Shown: positions 9,701 to 17,272, counted from the stretch's first letter. The stretch is DNA of 64,000 nucleotides from an uncultured Bradyrhizobium sp. (GCF_936943645.1 NZ_CAKZJO010000083.1:1-64000), one strand, 5' to 3'. Translations and numbers: made by a program. Notes: a model not told the origin generated them from the sequence alone.

Positions 9701-10481
9701 GCGCGGTCACCTGGGGCGCGCCTTGCGAGGCGGCCTGAGATGCATCCTGGCTCGCGGGGGCCGTGGCGAAGGGCGGCGGAGGGACGCCACTGCGCGGGAA
9801 GGTCGGCGGCAGGCCCGCCTCCTTCTTCGAGGCGACGCCGGTTGCCAGCGGCTTTGCAGTATCGCCGGCAGATACGGTGACGGTGCCGTCGGGCGCGATG
9901 CGGATCGCGAGCTCGGCATCGACGAGATTGAGGCTTTCGGCGCGCAGGTGACCCATCAGCAGGCCCGCGCCCGACAGCTTCACCTCTGCCTTGGGCGCGC
10001 TGGCGACCACGGCGTGATCGCGGTCGCGGACGATGATGTCACGGATGCGGACGGCGATGCGGATCCGGCCGGCGCGCTCGATCTGCGTGCCGCCGATCTC
10101 GACCGTGTTGCCGTGACCGATATTGTCCTCGATCGCGGCCGCGAGCCATGGCGTTGCGATGTCGAGATTGATGGGACCGGCTCCGAGTCGCCACCACAGC
10201 GCAGCGAAGCACCCCACGAAGACGACGGCGAGAGTCCCCACGACAAGGACGACGCGCTTCAGCCAGCGGTCGGCGACCAGCCAGCGGCGCAAGGCGCCAA
10301 ACCCGTCACCGAAGCGATGAAAGCCCGAATTGGAACGCGACAACAGCCGGCGCGCGCGATGCCCCGCGGCCGCCTCCTGATCCGGATCCCAATCGGCGTC
10401 GTCCCATTCCTGCGGCTGTTGCTGACCGCCGTGCCGATCGAAGTCCCGATTGTAATCCTGGGGCGACTTATTCCTTGCCAT
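6753..10481 (-). CDS. AsmA/YhdP-type envelope protein (DUF3971 and AsmA-like C-terminal region)
   Basis: This very large protein (1242 aa from the chosen start) has a charged cytoplasmic N-terminus, a single membrane anchor (VVLVVGTLAVVFVGCFAALWW) and a long periplasmic part rich in beta-type alternation. The C-terminal end (QIPLFGIFLGGGNNEGLIGVTYEVVGTPAAPV...NPISAMAPGLFRKIFEF) is characteristic of AsmA-like C-terminal domains of the YhdP/TamB superfamily. These form bridge-like grooves for phospholipid transport to the outer membrane. I chose the ATG at 10481 (MARNKSPQDY) because the upstream in-frame extension to 10604 is low-complexity and lies in the divergent promoter space. Lipid transport is inferred from the family. 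Confidence 0.88.
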   Translation of the reverse strand: MARNKSPQDYNRDFDRHGGQQQPQEWDDADWDPDQEAAAGHRARRLLSRSNSGFHRFGDGFGALRRWLVADRWLKRVVLVVGTLAVVFVGCFAALWWRLGAGPINLDIATPWLAAAIEDNIGHGNTVEIGGTQIERAGRIRIAVRIRDIIVRDRDHAVVASAPKAEVKLSGAGLLMGHLRAESLNLVDAELAIRIAPDGTVTVSAGDTAKPLATGVASKKEAGLPPTFPRSGVPPPPFATAPASQDASQAASQGAPQVTAQSGILQGLDWLDSLSMTGLDGQNLNEIGLKNGNLIVDDQQRGSKWSFENISLSLRRPSRGGVTLSLGEEGAHPWMLRATIGPAENGVRSVDIKADKVSTSNILLALRVKDLTYTADLPLTGELKGELGRDGVPTFFRGKINVGAGHIIDTDTPDYPMAIDQAEINVEWDANRRVLVAPFKVLSGANRLTLLAHLEPPNGTINDWQLGFSGGSILLGGIDNEPPLVFNRIAIGFRFDTDHKRFLLTQADISNGEIGVAGTGAIDYSGEPRLTLGFAGTPMSASALKRMWPTLVVPELREWVIERIERGTLQRIEIGVNSPTKNLPRKGPPIPDDGLSVNIVASGVAVRPVDGMPVVHDADLKARVTGRTATVTIGQGIADTPAGRKVTISDFVFEVPDMAPKPSPSRTRFRVDGPVPAAAEMLANDRLSDLSSTVVDPNTSKGTFSANIQLGMPVKGELTKADTTYAVTADLNGFAADKLVMNQKLEANNLKIVANNGGYQVKGDVKINGQAASLDYRKPTEGDADVRLQATLDDASRARLGFDLSPAVSGSLPIKLSGKIAGGPEQTTKLGVEADLTSVKLDNILPGWVKLPGKSGKASFKVVPTAQSTRLEDIVIEGGGASIKGSLEVDANGDLMNANFPVYSPSDGDKASLKVERNQDGVVKGTMRGDVFDGRGFLKSAISGNSKDDKNNKMKNVDFDIDVKLGAVAGFNGEAMRSVDAKMSKRNGAIKAFTLSGKVGKDTPVAADLRGGRAQGNREVIYLQTNDAGALLRFTDTYTKAVGGQMVVAMEPPTSEPNTSREGLINVRDFTVKGEAQLERVAAGAPNGTGNGVSFSALRAEFTRQNGALTIRDGVVKGPMIGATIEGSIDYPGNQVCMSGTFVPMYGVNNIFGQIPLFGIFLGGGNNEGLIGVTYEVVGTPAAPVMRVNPISAMAPGLFRKIFEFNTGKQNSPFEEFPSQSNDGSTGSTRQLSSGCSLARRQ

Positions 10482-10772
10482 TGCCTCTCGATACAGGCGC
10501 CCATCGTTGTATTGAGCGCCGCCGGGACCGCAGCCGTCCACGGGGAGCGAAGCTCCCTGCGCCGGCACTGCCGCCATACCTCTCATATTCCTGCTGTTCG
10601 TCATCTCGCCCCGGGAGCGCGTTCAACGAGCAGTGGGGTGGTGCGTGGAATTCCTTGTAACCATACTCCGGCGTCGTCAGACTTGCCCAGCCGAGGGCGC
10701 GGGTCCGACACACCGGACAAGAGCTGCAATACCGCTTCGGTTGACCCGCCGAAAGCGACGAAAGGAAGGCGT

Positions 10773-11462
10773 ATGTCCAAGAAATCCCGAAAGAAATCGT
10801 CCAAGGCGCCCTCCGGCAGTCCGACGTCTAAAAAGAAGGCCCCGAAAACGCGGGCATCCAGTCAAACAAGGTCCGCCAAAACCCAGCGGACAGCGGCCGG
10901 CAAATCAGTTGCGACCATAGCAAAAGCAGGATCACATAAGGCCGCGCCGAAACAGTTAAATTCTTCCAAATTGGCGCCCTCGCCCGCCGGCGCGAAGTCC
11001 GGCCTGGCCGAGGGCGATAAGGCCCCCGCCTTCCGCCTGCCCCGCGACGGCGGCGACGTGGTCACGCTGGGGGACTATGCCGGCCAAAAGCTCGTCCTGT
11101 TCTTCTATCCCCGCGCCGACACGCCCGGCTGCACCCGGGAGGCGATCGACTTCACCCGCCTCGCCGGCGCCTTCTCGGCCGCCGGCACCGCCGTGCTCGG
11201 GATTTCCGCCGATCCGTTAAAGGCCCAGGAGAAGTTCCGCGACAAACACAGTCTCGGTGTCCCCCTGATCTCGGATGAGCAGCATCAGATGCTGGAAGCG
11301 TATGGCGCCTGGGGCGAAAAGTCCATGTACGGCAAGACCTTCCTTGGGATTCTTCGCACCACGATCCTGGTCGGCGCCGACGGTAAAATTGTCAGGATCT
11401 GGCGCAATGTCCGGGTCGACGGTCATGCCGACGCGGTGCTGGAAGCGGCAAGAAGTCTTTAA
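10773..11462 (+). CDS. bcp: Bcp-type thioredoxin-dependent peroxiredoxin with basic N-terminal tail
   Basis: A 229-aa protein. From about residue 75 it is a complete AhpC/TSA-type peroxiredoxin of the Bcp/PrxQ group, with LAEGDKAPAFRLPRDGG, the peroxidatic cysteine at residue 120 in DTPGCTREA, and the usual end WRNVRVDGHADAVLEA. The usual PrxQ resolving Cys five residues later is absent, so this looks like a 1-Cys or atypical form. The first 60 or so residues are Lys/Ala/Ser/Thr-rich (MSKKSRKKSSKAPSGSP...), like a histone-H1-type tail. Start ATG 10773 follows a GGAAGG site. It reduces H2O2 or alkyl hydroperoxides by family inference. Confidence 0.88.
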   Translation: MSKKSRKKSSKAPSGSPTSKKKAPKTRASSQTRSAKTQRTAAGKSVATIAKAGSHKAAPKQLNSSKLAPSPAGAKSGLAEGDKAPAFRLPRDGGDVVTLGDYAGQKLVLFFYPRADTPGCTREAIDFTRLAGAFSAAGTAVLGISADPLKAQEKFRDKHSLGVPLISDEQHQMLEAYGAWGEKSMYGKTFLGILRTTILVGADGKIVRIWRNVRVDGHADAVLEAARSL

Positions 11463-11508
11463 CCAGGCCTTTAAATTCGCGCGTTCCCGTTTCCGGAAAA
11501 TTAACCAT
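11459..11508 (+). promoter_or_regulatory. Possible CtrA-type half sites upstream of M23 peptidase
   Basis: TTAA at 11459-11462 is followed after seven bases by TTTA, close to the CtrA box TTAA-N7-TTAA. At 11501-11508 stands TTAACCAT, the well-known CtrA half-site form. Both lie within 115 bp of the M23 start. CtrA control of envelope-cutting enzymes is known in other alphaproteobacteria. The assignment here is inference from motif likeness. Confidence 0.3.
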
Positions 11509-11573
11509 GACCGGCCCAGATTGCTGCGGCAATTAGGGCCGTACGGACTCATCCGACCGGCGCGGGAGTGCCG

Positions 11574-12926
11574 ATGTCGAAAAGTTCTGCCCAATATTCG
11601 CAGTACCCCCAACATCATGCTCACGATCACGGCCGGGTCTTCCAGAGGCGTGCTGCCGTTGCGGCACCGGTAGCGATCCCCCTTCCCGCCACCGATGACG
11701 CCTACACCATCGTCCATGCCGGCAAGCAGGTCCGCTTCGGGCCCGTCGTGTTCTGGATCGTTGTCGGAACGGTAGTGCTGCTCGGTCTCTGGTCGGCCGC
11801 GACCGCCACCTATTTTGCGTTCCGTGACGACGTTCTGACCCGGCTGATCGCGCGCCAGGCCGAGATGCAATACGCCTATGAGGATCGCATCGCCGAGCTG
11901 CGCGCCAAGGTCGACCGCACCACGAGCCGCCAGTTGCTCGACCAGGAACAGTTCGACCAGAAGCTCGACCAGATCATGAAGCGCCAGACGGCGCTCGAGT
12001 CCCGGGCGACGGCGCTTGGAGCCATGCCTGACGTGACCGGATCGATTCCGCGTGCGACGCCTCAACGCGGCGATTCGAGCCAGAGCACGCCAAAACCCTC
12101 GCCGATCAGCGACACCGTCATCTTCGTGGCGCCGCCGGACCGTGAGGCGCGGCTCGAATCGCGCGCGCCGATCGTGGCGGCTCCCCAAGCCAATCAATTC
12201 GCCAAGAACCACGGCTTTGACAACGTCCTGGTCCGGCTCACGACCTCGCTCGATCAGGTCGAGCGTCGCCAGATCGCGGCGCTCAGCGCCGTCGAAGAAG
12301 GCATGGATTCGCGCATGCGCCGGATGCGCGGCGTGGTCAGCGATCTCGGCCTCAATCTCGCTAGTCTCGAGGCTGCCGTGCCGCGCAGCGCAATGGGCGG
12401 ACCATTCGTTCCCGTCAAGCTGACCGCCAATGCCGGGCCGTTCGAGAAACAGCTTAATCGCATCAACGTCACCCGTGCCGAGATGGACCGTCTCAACCGC
12501 ACGCTGGCGCTGGTGCCCTATCGCAAGCCCGTCATCGGCGAGGTCGAATTCACCTCCGGCTTCGGCGTGCGCAGCGATCCTTTCCTTGGCCGCCCCGCGA
12601 TGCATACCGGGCTCGACTTTCGCGCCGCCACCGGCGATCCGGTTCGCGTCACCGCCTATGGCAAGGTGGTTTCCGCCGGCTGGTCCGGTGGTTACGGCCG
12701 CATGGTCGAGGTCGATCACGGCAACGGACTTTCGACCCGCTACGGCCATCTCTCCGAGATCAACGTCAAGGTCGGCGAGATCGTGAAGATCGGCCAGGTC
12801 GTTGGTCTGGTTGGCTCGACCGGTCGCTCCACCGGTCCACATCTTCATTACGAAACCCGCATCGAGGGCGAAGCGGTCGATCCGCAGAAATTCCTGCGCG
12901 CCGGCGTGCGCCTCAGCGCGGGCTAA
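11574..12926 (+). CDS. M23 family metallopeptidase (peptidoglycan endopeptidase), membrane-anchored
   Basis: A 450-aa protein: a His/Tyr-rich N-terminus, a membrane helix (VVFWIVVGTVVLLGLWSAATATYFAF), a coiled-coil segment (about residues 85-150, RQAEMQYAYEDRIAELRAKVDR), a linker, and a C-terminal LytM/M23 domain. Zinc ligands and active-site residues are visible: HTGLD with His 344 and Asp 348, and PHLHYE with His 423 and His 425. The ATG at 11574 is preceded by CGGGAG at 11562-11567. The layout resembles EnvC/NlpD/DipM-like factors of cell separation, but all zinc residues are present, so I expect real endopeptidase activity on peptide cross-links. Confidence 0.92.
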   Translation: MSKSSAQYSQYPQHHAHDHGRVFQRRAAVAAPVAIPLPATDDAYTIVHAGKQVRFGPVVFWIVVGTVVLLGLWSAATATYFAFRDDVLTRLIARQAEMQYAYEDRIAELRAKVDRTTSRQLLDQEQFDQKLDQIMKRQTALESRATALGAMPDVTGSIPRATPQRGDSSQSTPKPSPISDTVIFVAPPDREARLESRAPIVAAPQANQFAKNHGFDNVLVRLTTSLDQVERRQIAALSAVEEGMDSRMRRMRGVVSDLGLNLASLEAAVPRSAMGGPFVPVKLTANAGPFEKQLNRINVTRAEMDRLNRTLALVPYRKPVIGEVEFTSGFGVRSDPFLGRPAMHTGLDFRAATGDPVRVTAYGKVVSAGWSGGYGRMVEVDHGNGLSTRYGHLSEINVKVGEIVKIGQVVGLVGSTGRSTGPHLHYETRIEGEAVDPQKFLRAGVRLSAG

Positions 12927-12960
12927 ATCCCGCGCTCGTCAGTTCCGGCCCGCGCATCGC

Positions 12961-14151
12961 TTAACGCCGGCCACCGCCCATCCCGCCTCCGGGACCACCG
13001 AATCCGCCACCCATTCCACCGCCGGGTCCCATGGGTCCGCCGGGCGATCCCATTCCACCGGGGGCTGACGGACCACCAGGTCCTGTCGGCGCAGAGCCGG
13101 GCATTGCTCCCGACGGCGGCGATCCCGGCGCGGGTGCGCCCGGTGCGCCGGGCTGACCGCCACCCGGATTGGGCGTGCTCCGATTCGGATGCAGGATCGA
13201 ACCACCGGGCGACCGGTTGGGATTGCCGCCGCCGGAAGGAGGCGCTCCGGGTCCTTGACCGATCGCCTGAGCCGTATCCACCTGGAAGCCGCGGGAACGG
13301 TCGAACGCACCGCCCACCACCATGCGCGCTTCGCCGGCCGCGGGTCCAAACCGCGAGCCATCACGGGCCACGAAGCCGGAACCAAGCTGGAGGTTCGCGC
13401 CCGCGCGCTGCACATAAGCCTCGACCGACAGGCGGCTTGCGCCGACCAGATCCGAGAAATCGTCGATCCGGGTGCGCGCCACCTGCATCGCCCCCTGGCT
13501 CGCGCTGCCTTCGATCTGCACGCGCTGGCCGGCCAGTAACGGATCGACCCCATTCAGCTTCAATCCGCCAATTCGCAAGCCGTCTGGCCCACGCTCGACC
13601 AGGCCCGTCACACGCTCGGTGGTCGCGCGTCGCGGTTCGACCAGACTTGCCACGATGACGCCGTCGGTCCGGCGCAGACCGTAGACGGCGACTTGCGAGC
13701 CCGGACGGAGCCTGCTCCCCTTGTCACTCACGACGATCTTCTGGCCGAGCACCGTCATTTCGTTGCCCTTTACCGTCTCGACGGGACCTGCAACTTCGCT
13801 CGCGATCGCGATATTGCGCGTGACGAGGGTGCCGTCGGCCTGACGGACCGCGACCACGCGGGCAAGCTGGCCGATGCGCAGAGCCTTGGGACTCGCCGCC
13901 TCGCCGTCGATCCGCACCGGCACGTCGCTGGCATAGGTGACCCGCTCGCCGTTGACGTAGATGCTGCCGAAGCGCTGGATGACGCCGACGATCCCGGTGC
14001 CGCCGATGCCGTGATCATCACCGCGCGTGATGCCGGTGCCGCCGATGCCCTGATCGGTGCCGCGCTTGACCTGCGCACGGGCGATGGCCGTACCGGCGAG
14101 CCAGAAACCCATCAACAGCAGACGGCGTGAGATCAGCGGCGGCCGGCTCAT
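12961..14151 (-). CDS. DUF5666 domain exported protein, Gly/Pro-rich tail
   Basis: A 396-aa protein with an N-terminal export signal containing a twin arginine (ISRRLLLMGFWLAGTAIARAQ), suggesting Tat or Sec export. The body (about residues 55-300) repeats short beta-type modules (GVIQRFGSIYVNGERV..., GPVETVKGNEMTVLGQKIVV...), which is the DUF5666 pattern. The last 90 residues are almost all Gly, Pro, Met and Ala, ending GGGMGGGRR. Its start overlaps the stop of the DUF6502 gene by 4 bp (ATGA), so the two are translationally coupled. The function of DUF5666 is unknown. Confidence 0.82.
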   Translation of the reverse strand: MSRPPLISRRLLLMGFWLAGTAIARAQVKRGTDQGIGGTGITRGDDHGIGGTGIVGVIQRFGSIYVNGERVTYASDVPVRIDGEAASPKALRIGQLARVVAVRQADGTLVTRNIAIASEVAGPVETVKGNEMTVLGQKIVVSDKGSRLRPGSQVAVYGLRRTDGVIVASLVEPRRATTERVTGLVERGPDGLRIGGLKLNGVDPLLAGQRVQIEGSASQGAMQVARTRIDDFSDLVGASRLSVEAYVQRAGANLQLGSGFVARDGSRFGPAAGEARMVVGGAFDRSRGFQVDTAQAIGQGPGAPPSGGGNPNRSPGGSILHPNRSTPNPGGGQPGAPGAPAPGSPPSGAMPGSAPTGPGGPSAPGGMGSPGGPMGPGGGMGGGFGGPGGGMGGGRR

Positions 14152-15035
14152 GAAGAACCGCCCTCCTTGCCGCTCTCCTTGCCGTTGTCCCTGGAATCGC
14201 CCTCCTCGTCGGCGTCCTCGCTGTAGATGTAGATGCCGAAATTCCAGCGGGCGTCACCACCCTTGTCCTTGGCGAGCGCGCGGTTGGCCTCGCGGTTGGC
14301 GGTTTTCAGCGCGTCCATGGCGAGCTCGCGCGAGCGCGCCTCGAGTTTCCGCGCCAGCTTCGGCGAGATGTTGTTGTAGTGCACCGCGCGCTCGAGGAAG
14401 CGCGGCCCGTCCGAGACGTTCTGCGCGGCGGCCGCGATGTGGTCGTGCAGATTGCGGCCGAGATAGTGCCATTTGCTGTCATCCTCGCCTGACGGGACGA
14501 AGGCGGCCTCGACCAGCTCGATCTCGTCATCCGCGTTGATGGCGACGAGCTTGCGGTCGATCCATTCATCGAGCACCGCGCGCGGGCGCACGTCCTTGGT
14601 GACGGACGCGACCAACTGCTCGAACGACGGCGCATCGTCCTCTGCCGTACGCGGCAGCGGCAGCGGCTCCCCCTTGGCGTCCGTGAATTCGGGCGCGGCC
14701 AGCCAGCGCGCGATCACCGCGCTCGTCAGCGAAACCGCCGCCGGCGCCTCGTGTACCGGAGCCCCGGCGCCACGGAGCCGCGCCACCTCCTTGCGATGGA
14801 TGCCGGTGAGCAGGCTGACGCGACTGTCGGTCTGCTCCTTTCCCTCCAGCGCGAAATCGTGCTCGGCGACATTGACGAACAGCTCGCGCAGCAATTGCGC
14901 CAGCGCCGGAAAGGTCATGCCGCTGCGAATGCAGAGCCGCACCAGGGGGCGCAGCAGCCGCGCCAGCGGCGCGTGCAGCTTCGCGGCGGCATTCGGCTGC
15001 GGAGCCGCTGCTTTGGACCCGGACTTGGCGTTCAT
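14148..15035 (-). CDS. DUF6502 family protein, probable DNA-binding regulator
   Basis: A 295-aa cytoplasmic protein without signal or membrane segment. After an Ala-rich lead (residues 1-30) comes a helical segment, LARLLRPLVRLCIRSGMTFP, followed by DSRVSLLTGIHRKEVARLRG at about 85-105. That stretch reads like a helix-turn-helix in which SLLTG-x-HRKEV is the recognition part. I call it DUF6502 from memory of the family and its habit of preceding DUF5666 genes. ATG 15035 is chosen because upstream codons run into the intergenic palindromes. The gene diverges from the glycan operon at 15160, and its upstream region holds two 17-bp palindromes. A regulatory role is inference. Confidence 0.72.
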   Translation of the reverse strand: MNAKSGSKAAAPQPNAAAKLHAPLARLLRPLVRLCIRSGMTFPALAQLLRELFVNVAEHDFALEGKEQTDSRVSLLTGIHRKEVARLRGAGAPVHEAPAAVSLTSAVIARWLAAPEFTDAKGEPLPLPRTAEDDAPSFEQLVASVTKDVRPRAVLDEWIDRKLVAINADDEIELVEAAFVPSGEDDSKWHYLGRNLHDHIAAAAQNVSDGPRFLERAVHYNNISPKLARKLEARSRELAMDALKTANREANRALAKDKGGDARWNFGIYIYSEDADEEGDSRDNGKESGKEGGSS

Positions 15036-15059
15036 GTCTGAACTGTAGCGATCGTCGGC

Positions 15060-15076
15060 GTGGGACACAATCCCAC
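15060..15076. promoter_or_regulatory. 17-bp palindrome, candidate operator 1
   Basis: GTGGGACACAATCCCAC: six-base arms GTGGGA and TCCCAC around a 5-nt centre. It lies 25 bp upstream of the DUF6502 start. On the minus strand it overlaps the -10 position of a possible promoter (TTGGAA, 17 bp, TTGTGT). A T-run follows on the plus strand, but no plus-strand gene ends here, so an operator role fits better than a terminator. Confidence 0.5.
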
Positions 15077-15093
15077 TTTTTCCTGATTTCCAA

Positions 15094-15122
15094 TTGACGT
15101 GGTAAATTTTCCCACATATACG
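15094..15122 (+). promoter_or_regulatory. Sigma-70-like promoter for the glycan operon with operator 2 in its spacer
   Basis: TTGACG at 15094-15099 and TATACG at 15117-15122 are separated by exactly 17 bp, a near-consensus housekeeping promoter about 40 bp before the ATG at 15160. The spacer region contains a second 17-bp palindrome, GTGGTAAATTTTCCCAC (15099-15115), with the same length and outer arms as the one at 15060-15076. The centres are 39 bp apart. A repressor bound here would block RNA polymerase. Binding by the divergent DUF6502 product is inferred. Confidence 0.55.
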
Positions 15123-15159
15123 GATCGCCACTGAGGGGCGCGACGTAAAGGGACACGAC

Positions 15160-15321
15160 ATGGCTGACCATCTGGTCCGCATTTCCAGTTCACCGCGTGC
15201 CGTGCCGGCTCCCGGTTGGGGGCGCGGCGCGATCGAACCGATGCTGCCGGCACTGCTGCGCGGCGTGATCTTCATCTCGGTGCTGGCAGCGCCGTTCGTC
15301 GCGGCACTTCTGGCAGGCTGA
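15160..15321 (+). CDS. 53-aa single-span membrane protein, first gene of glycan operon
   Basis: A short ORF directly behind the promoter, ending 7 bp before the glycosyltransferase-permease start. The polar N-terminal half (MADHLVRISSSPRAVPAPGW) is followed by one hydrophobic helix (LLRGVIFISVLAAPFVAALLAG) reaching the C-terminus. AAAGGGACACGAC upstream offers a GGGA ribosome-binding site. I recognise no family. Its position suggests either a small membrane subunit of the exporter or a leader that couples translation into the operon. Confidence 0.55.
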   Translation: MADHLVRISSSPRAVPAPGWGRGAIEPMLPALLRGVIFISVLAAPFVAALLAG

Positions 15322-15328
15322 CGCCATC

Positions 15329-17269
15329 ATGCATCACACCCAACAGACTTCGCACGACACCCCGCGCCGCCCGTCGGTGCTGCACATCTTCAAGATCTAC
15401 TATCCCGACCTGTTCGGCGGCACGCTCACGGTGATCCGCGACATCTGCGCGAGCTTGAAGGACGCCTTCGCCTCCGCCGTGCTGGTCTGCTCGCAATCGG
15501 CCGAGAAGCGCCAGATCGTCGTCAACGACGTGCCGGTCGAGCGCGTCCGCTCGTTCGGCAATCTGCTGTCGCTGCCGGCCGCCCCGACCTATCCCTGGCG
15601 CCTGTGGCGCAAGATCGCCGAGCATGACCTGCTGGCGCTGCACGCGCCCTTCCCGCTCGCCGACCTCGTTTTCGCGTTCGGCTTCGGGCGCAAGCGGCCG
15701 CTCGTGGTGCACTGGCACGCCGACATCGTCACCCATGCCGGCCTGCGCTGGTTCATCGAACCCTTGATGCGGCGGACGCTGCGGCAGGCCAAGGCGATCA
15801 TCGTCTCGGACCACGTGCTGGTCGACAACACCCCGCTGCTGCGCGAATTCGAGGACAAATGCCACGTCGTTCCGTTCGGCATCGACACCTCCGGCTATGA
15901 CTGGCCGAAGATCGAGGCGCACCACGTCAACGACCGCGGCCGGCTCGTGCTCGCCTGCGGCCGGCTGGTGCCCTACAAGGGGTTCGACGTGCTGATCCGC
16001 GCCGCGGCCGCACATGATTTCGAACTCTGGATCATCGGCGAAGGCGTCGAGCGCCCCCGGCTGGCGCAGCTCATCGAGGAGCTCGGTCTCTCTGAGCGCG
16101 TGCGCCTGCTCGGCTCGGTCAACGATTGCGAGCGCATCAAGCTGATGTGCCTCGCCGACGTCTTCGTGATGCCCTCGCTCACCAATGCCGAGACGTTCGG
16201 CCTCGTTCAGCTGGAGGCCATGGCCGCGGGCCGCCCGGTCGTCAACACGGCACTCGACACCGCCGTGCCGCGCGTTGCCCGCCACGGCCTGGAGGCGATC
16301 ACCGTGCCGCCCGGCGACGCCGGAAAACTGGGCGAGGCCATCGACACCCTGATCCGCGATCCCGAACGCCGCCGCCAGATGGGATTTGCCGCGCGGACGC
16401 GCGCCCTCTCCCGCTATTCGGCCACGGCCTTCAGGCAAGGCATGGAAACCGTCTACCGCGATGCCGTCACCGCGCCCAGCGAGCAGCGAACGATGAATGT
16501 CGAGCCACCGCCGGCGACCGCATGGTTCGACAGCATCCGGATCGCGGCGACGCTGGCCTGGTCGGACATGCGCCACCGCTACGTTCGCTCGCTGCTCGGC
16601 CCGTTCTGGATGTCGCTCCAGATGGCGATCGTGGTTGCGGTGCTGGGTTCGGTGATCGGGCAGATGTCGAACGCCGACGTGCTATCGCGTCTGCCGATGC
16701 TCGCGCTGTCGATGACGGCCTGGACCTTTCTCAACAGCGTGGTGCTCGACGCCACCACGGCACTGCAGAATTCCGCGAGCCTGATCCGCGACCGCGCATT
16801 GCCGCCGGTCATCTTCCTCCTGCAATGCACGTTTCGCCAGGCGCTGTTCGCGCTTCATAACGCCTGCGTGCCGCTGCTGCTGTGGCTGGTCCTGTCGCCG
16901 CACGACTTCTCGCACGGGTTGGCGGCGCTGCCCGGCCTGCTGCTGTTCGTGGTCTGCACCTTCGCCCTCAGCCTCGTTCTCGGCGCGATGGCAACGCGCT
17001 ATCGGGACCTCAAGCCGATCATCGAATCGACCCTGATGCTCGCCTTTCTCGCTTCCCCCGTGATCTGGTCCTCGGACATGATCAGCCATCGCTCGACGGT
17101 GATGCGGCTCAATCCGCTGACGCACCTCTTCGCGGTATGGCGCGAGCCTCTGACCGGCAGCCCGATCGATCCCGTCAGCATCGCCTACGTCCTCGTCGCG
17201 CTGGCGCTGCTGATCGGTGCGAGCCTGCTGACGCTGGTCCATCTGCGCAAAGCGGCGTTCTGGATCTGA
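15329..17269 (+). CDS. Fusion of GT4-type glycosyltransferase and ABC-2 polysaccharide export permease
   Basis: A single 646-aa ORF. Residues 1 to about 385 form a complete GT-B glycosyltransferase: the nucleotide-sugar half has GRLVPYKGFDVLIRA and the conserved EX7E region reads NAETFGLVQLEAMAAGRP. From about 395 to 646 it is a complete ABC-2 permease of the Wzm/KpsM/TagG type, starting SIRIAATLAWSDMRHRYVRS, with LLGPFWMSLQ, about six membrane helices and the family end NPLTHLFAVWREPLTG. An internal ATG at residue 389 has no convincing ribosome-binding site, so one fused polypeptide is most likely. The ATPase partner follows after 3 bp. Confidence 0.85.
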   Translation: MHHTQQTSHDTPRRPSVLHIFKIYYPDLFGGTLTVIRDICASLKDAFASAVLVCSQSAEKRQIVVNDVPVERVRSFGNLLSLPAAPTYPWRLWRKIAEHDLLALHAPFPLADLVFAFGFGRKRPLVVHWHADIVTHAGLRWFIEPLMRRTLRQAKAIIVSDHVLVDNTPLLREFEDKCHVVPFGIDTSGYDWPKIEAHHVNDRGRLVLACGRLVPYKGFDVLIRAAAAHDFELWIIGEGVERPRLAQLIEELGLSERVRLLGSVNDCERIKLMCLADVFVMPSLTNAETFGLVQLEAMAAGRPVVNTALDTAVPRVARHGLEAITVPPGDAGKLGEAIDTLIRDPERRRQMGFAARTRALSRYSATAFRQGMETVYRDAVTAPSEQRTMNVEPPPATAWFDSIRIAATLAWSDMRHRYVRSLLGPFWMSLQMAIVVAVLGSVIGQMSNADVLSRLPMLALSMTAWTFLNSVVLDATTALQNSASLIRDRALPPVIFLLQCTFRQALFALHNACVPLLLWLVLSPHDFSHGLAALPGLLLFVVCTFALSLVLGAMATRYRDLKPIIESTLMLAFLASPVIWSSDMISHRSTVMRLNPLTHLFAVWREPLTGSPIDPVSIAYVLVALALLIGASLLTLVHLRKAAFWI

Positions 17270-17272
17270 TCC

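Noticed and set aside
15060-15085. Intrinsic terminator (GTGGGA hairpin followed by TTTTT)
   Set aside because: No plus-strand gene ends upstream, and the sister palindrome inside the promoter spacer makes an operator more likely.
16493-17269. Separate permease gene starting at the internal ATG
   Set aside because: No good Shine-Dalgarno precedes it and the frame is continuous without stop from the glycosyltransferase; kept as one fused CDS with the alternative noted.
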